64,000 bases of DNA from Asparagopsis taxiformis. Lineage: Eukaryota > Rhodophyta > Florideophyceae > Bonnemaisoniales > Bonnemaisoniaceae. Positions 58,726 through 64,000 of the stretch are shown here, in pieces. Below the pieces are notes generated by a model, which saw only the letters and a program-made list of their open reading frames with translations, ran no database searches and had not been told where the DNA came from. The DNA lies in assembly GCA_030407315.1 (NCBI GenBank), contig JALQPE010000578.1, forward strand, positions 62,001 to 126,000, in the 5' to 3' direction. The position numbers and the translations under genes were made by a program. Each line of letters starts with the position of its first letter. The first letter of the stretch is position 1.

Positions 58726-59146
58726 TGTGGACTGTTTTTCAGAATGATTGTTGATTGCGTGGCTGGTTCATCAACACCTTGATAGGAGAGCATCGGGGTT
58801 GCGTGCTACAGACGCATCTGGTTTGCGCTTCGTGATAACAGGGATGACTGCGGAGGTGCAGAAGTGCATCGATTATTGTAGTAGATCTCAACAATTCATC
58901 AAATGAATCATTGGATACGTGTCATACTCGGTAACGTGTACAATCTTCCACGTTTCGGAACTTCTAGACCAATTAACCGCCTGTGTAAGACAATGGTGGC
59001 TCTTCATGCGTTGACTTGTAAACAATTTTCGTTTGCTGCAGTGGTGAGACCAGTTCTTTCCGTCACTCTTCTAGTGTGCCATCAAGAAAAAATTCGACAA
59101 GTAAACGTCTACACATTGAGTATAGCTGCGATTGCAAGGAAGCGGC
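58726..59146. other. Divergent intergenic region
   Basis: About 420 bases between the PsbP-domain and TELO2-like genes. Short open frames have no coding character. Presumed to hold both promoters. Confidence 0.4.
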
Positions 59147-61762
59147 ATGAGCCTTCTTGAAGCCAAACGAGTCTTATCAGATACGCGCTCTGAAACGAGT
59201 CTTGATGCTGTAACGTCAGCTATATCAGTCATAGCCGGTCGTTTACAAAATTCTCACATAAGCGAAGACATCTATACGGAGGTCGTGCGTGCACTGGTGG
59301 ATCGTGTTGCAGAGCGTCTCTCCACATCAATTGCCGAAATCAACGACGGAACCATCCGGCAGTTTGAGTCCATCTTCCTGAAAGGCAGCCCATCCGTTGC
59401 CTTTACAGAACTCACCAACGCACTTCGGTCAAATGGAGGTGCCGACCTGTTAGCAAAAACGCTCATACTTTTCGTAGATGACAAAACTGGTGGGTCGCAA
59501 CGTCTGCGACAAATTCTTTCCAACGCCGAAATTCCAGAGATAGTCTCCGCTCTAATTCACCTGCCATCACGAATTATAAACGTACTTCTTCAATCCGATG
59601 CATCTGCTCCCGATGTATCAGATGTCATCAATGAAACCGTCTACATCGCCACACTTTCAGACGCAGTCTACCAGCAGGCGGCAACACCCGACCCGCAGCG
59701 CGACCATCTTCTCTCAGACCTTCTGCGAAGACTGATCACAATCGGTCATTCTGAAACCATAATATCTCGCTGGCTATCTCGGAGGGATGAATCACGCTTC
59801 GTGACGGCATTTCTGCGCGCACCGCAACCCTCCATGCTGCCGCTCCTCCGTGCACTTCTGGATGCTCCGACCGCAGATGACAAAGGTGAAGCGCGCATCT
59901 CGCGATACCTGCGTCAAATCGTCCATGCCAATGCATCGGCACTCGACGCATGTGTGCAAATAATTCCGCTAGAGCGCCCGCTGTTTCGCAGACCGAAACG
60001 GGCATTGAATAGACTGGTAGCATGCGTCGTCGCACACGGACAGTCTGATGCCAAACGCGCACTTCTTGCTGCTTCGGAGCTTTGGAGCTCGCAGCCGTTC
60101 GTTGCTGGGACTGATGTCTTGCTCCAGCGTCAGGTCACCCGGCTTGTGCTTTTGTATTTGCGCGCGACAACGAGAGCTGCGCAACATCAGGACGGCAACG
60201 TAGATAGCGACGTGATGATGACGCTTGTGAACGGCGTGCATCATCGACTCGGTGAAAGCGATGAAAGGATTCGACGGCATGGCATGGTGATTGGAGAGGC
60301 CTCTTCCAGATACTATGCCGAAAAGGAGTTGCTAAAGTTTGACCGCACGGGGTTGGCGGAGAAGCGGGAAGGGGAAAGACGGGTTGTTGGTGAGGATGAG
60401 ATGGAGGATGGCGGTGATAGCGACTTTTCAGAGCTGGCAGATTCTGTTGGACAGGAGGTGAAAGAAAGTGATGATGACGTGAAAGAAGAAAATAATCAAG
60501 TTTCAGAAGATGTCACTATTGTTTCGAGTGGCAGTGCGGCAAGCGAATCTAGGAGAGGATCTCAGGACGTGTTCTGGGATACGGAAGGTCCTGATCGCGA
60601 TTGGCAGAAGGAAGATGACTGGAGCAGTATATCGTCGTACGCGAGCACGCCAGCTGAAGGAATATCTGATACCGAAGAAGATGTACAAGATGCGGCACAT
60701 TTAGAAGCGCTCCGTGAGAAGCTTTCGGCACTACATTCCATCCCCCGTGTTCTGTCATTCCTCAGAGAACAGAACAATACTAAAAACGCAATAGACTATG
60801 AAGCACTCACAAGCGCACTGAAGGCAATTGCGACTCGTGCAGAGGGAGATATGGATGCTGCGCGGGGCACACTTGTGCAAGCGGCTCCGGAACTAGTACT
60901 GGAGATTCTGCGTGTCAATGCTGATCGATTGCCCGATGTCGAAAGCGGCGTTGTGGGGGATGTAAGATGGAAAGCGGCTATAAATGTGTGCTGCATCGAC
61001 ATTGCACATTGCGTCGATCGACTGCTAGAGTGCGTGGTTTGTGGCGGCGGGGCGGATGTCGCACGTCGTGCTGAAGGACTGCGAGTTATGACAGAGAGCA
61101 TTCGACGATACATGGGACGGGAAGAAAGCGAGGAGAACACTCCCGGTGAGAGTAATATCGAAAGTATCGGAAGAGTGACGAGAGTGTTATCAAGATCACT
61201 GGCAGTGTCGAAGCAAAGAGCGAATAGCAAAAACACGGCACGATCACTGGGGGACGAAGACGTATTGATTCGCTGTTTCCAGCGCCTGGGCACATTGCTG
61301 ACGTCAACGCGAGAGAGTCTGGACACTGGGGCACAATTCCTGCAGCTGGACGGGGCGGACAGCGCGCTGTGGGCGCAGGGACTGCTAGCACTGTGTGTAC
61401 TATCGACGCATATGGGGCGCGGAGCTGGGAGGGAGTGTCGGCGTGTGGTAGCCGAAATCGCTGTTGGGCGGGTATGCAGGGCCGAGAAAAGCGCGGACGT
61501 CATTGTACGGCGCGCAGCTGTGCTGGCGTTGGCGGGACTGGAGGGCGGGATGGAGGACTGGGAGATTGAGGAGGAGATGGGCGGGGAGATTGTAGTCGGG
61601 GAATTGGATGATGAAAGTGCTCTACGGAAGGGGTTGGGGTGGGTGATGGAGGTTGCGGAGGGTGCGGAGGCGGATGCGGATGTCGGCGTACGGCGATTCG
61701 CCGGGCTGGCGCTAGGGAGGTGGGCGAAGCGTTTGGAGGGCGTGTCTGGGGGTGGGAATTGA
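59147..61762 (+). CDS. TELO2/Tel2-like protein, TTT complex
   Basis: 871 residues from ATG 59147 (MSLLEAKRVLSDTRSE), of the same order as human TELO2 (837). It is helical repeat-like throughout, with an acidic linker at about 400-470 (DGGDSDFSELADSVG, ESDDDVKEENN). The diagnostic part comes just before the linker: LVNGVHHRLGESDERIRRHG, MVIGEASSRYY and LLKFD, matching the conserved (G/E)VxxRLxSxxxxxRxxGMxxAE...LxFD block of Tel2 proteins. TELO2 with TTI1 and TTI2 chaperones PIKK kinases (ATM, ATR, mTOR, SMG1) together with HSP90. The N-terminal half is diverged, so a search is needed to be certain. Confidence 0.68.
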   Translation: MSLLEAKRVLSDTRSETSLDAVTSAISVIAGRLQNSHISEDIYTEVVRALVDRVAERLSTSIAEINDGTIRQFESIFLKGSPSVAFTELTNALRSNGGADLLAKTLILFVDDKTGGSQRLRQILSNAEIPEIVSALIHLPSRIINVLLQSDASAPDVSDVINETVYIATLSDAVYQQAATPDPQRDHLLSDLLRRLITIGHSETIISRWLSRRDESRFVTAFLRAPQPSMLPLLRALLDAPTADDKGEARISRYLRQIVHANASALDACVQIIPLERPLFRRPKRALNRLVACVVAHGQSDAKRALLAASELWSSQPFVAGTDVLLQRQVTRLVLLYLRATTRAAQHQDGNVDSDVMMTLVNGVHHRLGESDERIRRHGMVIGEASSRYYAEKELLKFDRTGLAEKREGERRVVGEDEMEDGGDSDFSELADSVGQEVKESDDDVKEENNQVSEDVTIVSSGSAASESRRGSQDVFWDTEGPDRDWQKEDDWSSISSYASTPAEGISDTEEDVQDAAHLEALREKLSALHSIPRVLSFLREQNNTKNAIDYEALTSALKAIATRAEGDMDAARGTLVQAAPELVLEILRVNADRLPDVESGVVGDVRWKAAINVCCIDIAHCVDRLLECVVCGGGADVARRAEGLRVMTESIRRYMGREESEENTPGESNIESIGRVTRVLSRSLAVSKQRANSKNTARSLGDEDVLIRCFQRLGTLLTSTRESLDTGAQFLQLDGADSALWAQGLLALCVLSTHMGRGAGRECRRVVAEIAVGRVCRAEKSADVIVRRAAVLALAGLEGGMEDWEIEEEMGGEIVVGELDDESALRKGLGWVMEVAEGAEADADVGVRRFAGLALGRWAKRLEGVSGGGN

Positions 61763-62420
61763 GAAAACAAAGGTATTGTACGCGAGATCGCAGACGCGCG
61801 TCACAGTAGTGTGGAAGAGGGCCAAGTGCAGGGTTTGAGGCGACGTGAAAATTCCAAACGGACCGGGGCAATAAGATTTGCATTGATTGACCTATAATCT
61901 GCTAGAGATTGACCTAATCTTGACGTGTGGCACACAATGCGTTTCCATCACTGTGGTCCTCACAGATCGTGCTCTAAAATCTGTGGCAACAAAAAAAATC
62001 TCGCCCCAAACGCATGCAGGTCCGTATCGGACCGCCACGTCCGGACCGTTGCGCCCTCCAAACGCCACGCAGCGTACATGCGATTCATACCTCAACCGAC
62101 ACACAACGCAACGGACCATGTAGTAGCACAGCTATCTGTGGCACGCAAGCCTCACCGCACAAATACCCCAAATATCCCACTGTGACACCCACAAAAAACG
62201 GTACACACATTAACGAGCAGACACTTGGCATCCGACCAACCGCAGCTGCCGCCCCGTTCGTCCCACTCTCTACGCACTCATTCCTGCCGCCAACCGACGC
62301 ACCATCTTTTAAAATACAGCTTGGATATTTTGCCCAACCCATTCCCACCCTCCGTATCTGCCAAATCTCCTTCACATCCGCCCTCTCGCCCACCTGCTCG
62401 CACCACCACCCACACCCACC
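61763..62420. other. Intergenic region upstream of the MYB gene
   Basis: About 660 bases. A TATA-like TTTTAAAATA lies at 62308-62317, about 105 bases before the MYB start codon. A long open frame from 62014 into the MYB gene is in another phase and is not supported. Confidence 0.45.
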
Positions 62421-63323
62421 ATGTCCAACCAACCGCAGCACTACGCCGCCCATCTGCAGTCCCCGCTATCCCTCCCATACGCCCTGCCGACCCACACCCT
62501 GCAGCCCGCACTGCATCCGCCACAATCGACGCCGCCCGCGACGCCCCCGCTACCCGGCCCGTACGCGCCCTACCGGCTGCCCGCCAAGAAGCCGCGCAAG
62601 CCCTACGTCATCACCAAGAACCGCGAGAATTGGACCCCCGCCGAGCATCAGTCCTTCCTCGATGCGCTCAAAACGCACGGTCGCAACTGGAAGCAGATTG
62701 AGCAGCATGTCAAGACCAAGAACGTCATTCAGATCCGTTCCCACGCTCAAAAGTACTTTCTCAAAGTGCAGAAGAACAACACGGGCGAACATGTGCCGCC
62801 GCCAAGACCCAAGAGAAAGTCCGCTTCTCGAATGCTCACCTCGCCGATGCTGGCCGAACCGAGCCGATCGGCCCCGCATTCGCCGTGCTCTGCCGCTGTC
62901 CAGTCCCCAGCCGCCTCCCCAGTCCTCTTTGGCAGCTTGCCGTCGTACGCCATGCATATGTCCCAGGCCGCCGCTTTCCCCTATCCGACCTTCCCCGTCG
63001 TGCAGCCGCCGCAGAAAAATGTCGCTCCGCCAGCCGCAAAGGTGCAGAAAGTGCAGCCAAGTTGTGCGGATAGCACTCCGGTTACGCAGACCACACCAAA
63101 TTTTGCCAAGATCTATTCCTTCTTTGCAAACATGTTTGATCCACAGGTTAGCTTTGATGCAGCCGCCGGTGTGCGTCAGAGCGGCATGAGTCCACTCGAC
63201 AAGGAGGTTATCAAACTGCTCATGAGCAATCTAGAATTTAATATCGCCAATACTGCTTTCCGTCAGCAGCTGTTGGAGACGTATCGCCAACAGCTCCAAC
63301 AGAGCGTGCCTACAGCCGTCTGA
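62421..63323 (+). CDS. REVEILLE/CCA1-type MYB transcription factor with LCL-like domain
   Basis: 300 residues. One MYB repeat (about 64-115) has [21 protein letters not shown]90 in [10 protein letters not shown] and the SHAQKYF box (107-113), the signature of the plant CCA1/LHY/REVEILLE group that binds evening-element-type DNA sites. A Lys/Arg stretch (PPPRPKRKS) follows. The C-terminal region [35 protein letters not shown] resembles the LCL domain of the RVE4/6/8 clade, which binds LNK co-activators. The N- and middle parts are Pro/Ala/Ser-rich. Likely a light- or clock-related regulator. An AATAAA lies at 63414-63419. Confidence 0.85.
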   Translation: MSNQPQHYAAHLQSPLSLPYALPTHTLQPALHPPQSTPPATPPLPGPYAPYRLPAKKPRKPYVITKNRENWTPAEHQSFLDALKTHGRNWKQIEQHVKTKNVIQIRSHAQKYFLKVQKNNTGEHVPPPRPKRKSASRMLTSPMLAEPSRSAPHSPCSAAVQSPAASPVLFGSLPSYAMHMSQAAAFPYPTFPVVQPPQKNVAPPAAKVQKVQPSCADSTPVTQTTPNFAKIYSFFANMFDPQVSFDAAAGVRQSGMSPLDKEVIKLLMSNLEFNIANTAFRQQLLETYRQQLQQSVPTAV

Positions 63324-63475
63324 GAATCCAAGACACTGTTGCCGCTGCTTATCATCTTTTGCATGTCTTACTGGGGCGTCTTGCTTATTATGTTTCAATT
63401 ACAATATGACGCTAATAAAGTAATGCGAACACTGGTCGTACCGAACGACCGTTTTTCTTGTATCTCCTAATCTCA

Positions 63476-64000
63476 TTAGATTGACGTAAACTCTCCAGTT
63501 CTTCGATCCCGCTTCAGATTTGCTATTGCTATCGATTCAACTGCCTCCCCGACTTGTTTCCCGATCGTCGGGAATGGGCAATCCCCGAGAATATCAATGA
63601 CAAAACCGCTAATCAACAAATACTGTGCCTCCTTCTCACTCAGCCCTCTACTTTGACAGTAAAACAATGCATCGTCCTCCAGGTCCGCCACCGTGGCACC
63701 ATGCGAGCATTGCACATCATCCGTGGCAATTTCCAATACCGGCATTGCATCCACACAGGCTTTGTTCGACAATAACAGCGATCGACACAGTTGTGACGAG
63801 TCTGTTTGGTCACCTTCTTTTGTAACGACAATCTTCCCGTTGAATACAGCACGCCCATGATCCGATGCTATATTCTTCTGCAATTGACCCGAAGTTGTAC
63901 CCAGCGCATTGTGACAAATGCGCGAATGCATGTCTGCAATCTGATATCCATCAGCAACCAACGCGCCGTGCAGCAACCCATGTGCAGACTGTCCCTCAAG
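63476..64000 (-). CDS. SUFD: SufD, plastid Fe-S cluster assembly scaffold (partial, C-terminal part)
   Basis: 174 codons and a stop; the frame runs off the right edge without a true start (Leu-Glu-Gly-Gln at the border). The conserved SufD end is complete: MHSRICHNALGTTSGQLQKN, HGRAVFNGKIVV, SSQLCRSLLLSNKACVDAMP, VLEIATDDVQCSHGATVADL and DDALFYCQSRGLSEKEAQYLL. With SufB and SufC, SufD forms the scaffold of the plastid SUF pathway. The shared beta-helix and the C-terminal QCSHGAT motif are also in SufB; the DVQCSHGATV-DLEDDALFY-SRGL order fits SufD. Targeting cannot be judged because the N-terminus is missing. Confidence 0.9.
   Translation of the reverse strand, partial: LEGQSAHGLLHGALVADGYQIADMHSRICHNALGTTSGQLQKNIASDHGRAVFNGKIVVTKEGDQTDSSQLCRSLLLSNKACVDAMPVLEIATDDVQCSHGATVADLEDDALFYCQSRGLSEKEAQYLLISGFVIDILGDCPFPTIGKQVGEAVESIAIANLKRDRRTGEFTSI

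Noticed and set aside
62014..63189. 391-codon plus-strand frame overlapping the MYB gene
   Set aside because: Pro/Arg/Ser-rich frame-shifted reading of the MYB gene and its C-rich leader; the MYB frame has unmistakable motifs.

Overview
The window reads as nuclear DNA of a photosynthetic eukaryote, most likely a unicellular red alga with a compact, intron-poor genome. The main evidence is a nuclear-type gene for a phycobilisome linker with a transit-peptide-like leader (52580-54067). It is supported by plastid-directed proteins (PsbP-domain, lumenal FKBP, SufD) alongside purely eukaryotic genes (MSH6, UBA1, eIF2-alpha, VPS53, ALG6/ALG9/OST1). A glaucophyte cannot be excluded, but genes this dense with so few introns fit a red alga better. 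No tRNA, rRNA, CRISPR array or intact transposon was recognised.

Most genes are single long exons. Six are best explained by one short intron each (70-95 bases, GT...AG, often with a CTAAC/CTAAT/CTGAC-type branch site), which I placed by joining reading frames. They are a UQCC6/brawnin-like microprotein (2922-3228), a secreted Kunitz-domain protein (3637-4085), a phytase-like/choice-of-anchor protein (10619-13702), an mS26-like protein (22315-22933), an FKBP-MsrA fusion (34717-35921) and ALG6 (40446-42076).

Layout. 1-6 kb: start of a mitochondrial-type protein, UFL1, the UQCC6-like microprotein, the Kunitz protein and a secreted two-module protein. 6-17 kb: MSH6, two secreted proteins, a small plastid membrane protein. 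17-31 kb: lumenal FKBP, HINT-type protein, PH-domain kinase with 11-residue repeats, mS26-like protein, ArfGAP, AlkB homologue, and a 1205-residue disordered protein. 31-33 kb: a gene-poor stretch with only coding-like fragments. 33-40 kb: alpha/beta hydrolase, small orphan, FKBP-MsrA, VPS53, phosphatidylserine decarboxylase. 40-48 kb: three N-glycosylation genes (ALG6, OST1, ALG9) with one orphan among them, then a RING protein. 48-64 kb: UBA1, phycobilisome linker, FemAB/GNAT-like protein, eIF2-alpha, PsbP-domain protein, TELO2-like protein, REVEILLE-type MYB and the C-terminal part of SufD, cut by the window edge.

By function the window mixes housekeeping and plastid genes. The clearest functional grouping is the 7-kb N-glycosylation neighbourhood, in which ALG6 and OST1 share a 275-base divergent promoter. 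The most surprising single items are the intron-hidden Kunitz inhibitor, the FKBP-MsrA fusion, the UQCC6-like microprotein and the kinase with synuclein/LEA-like 11-mers. All functional calls are recognitions by eye; no database search was run.
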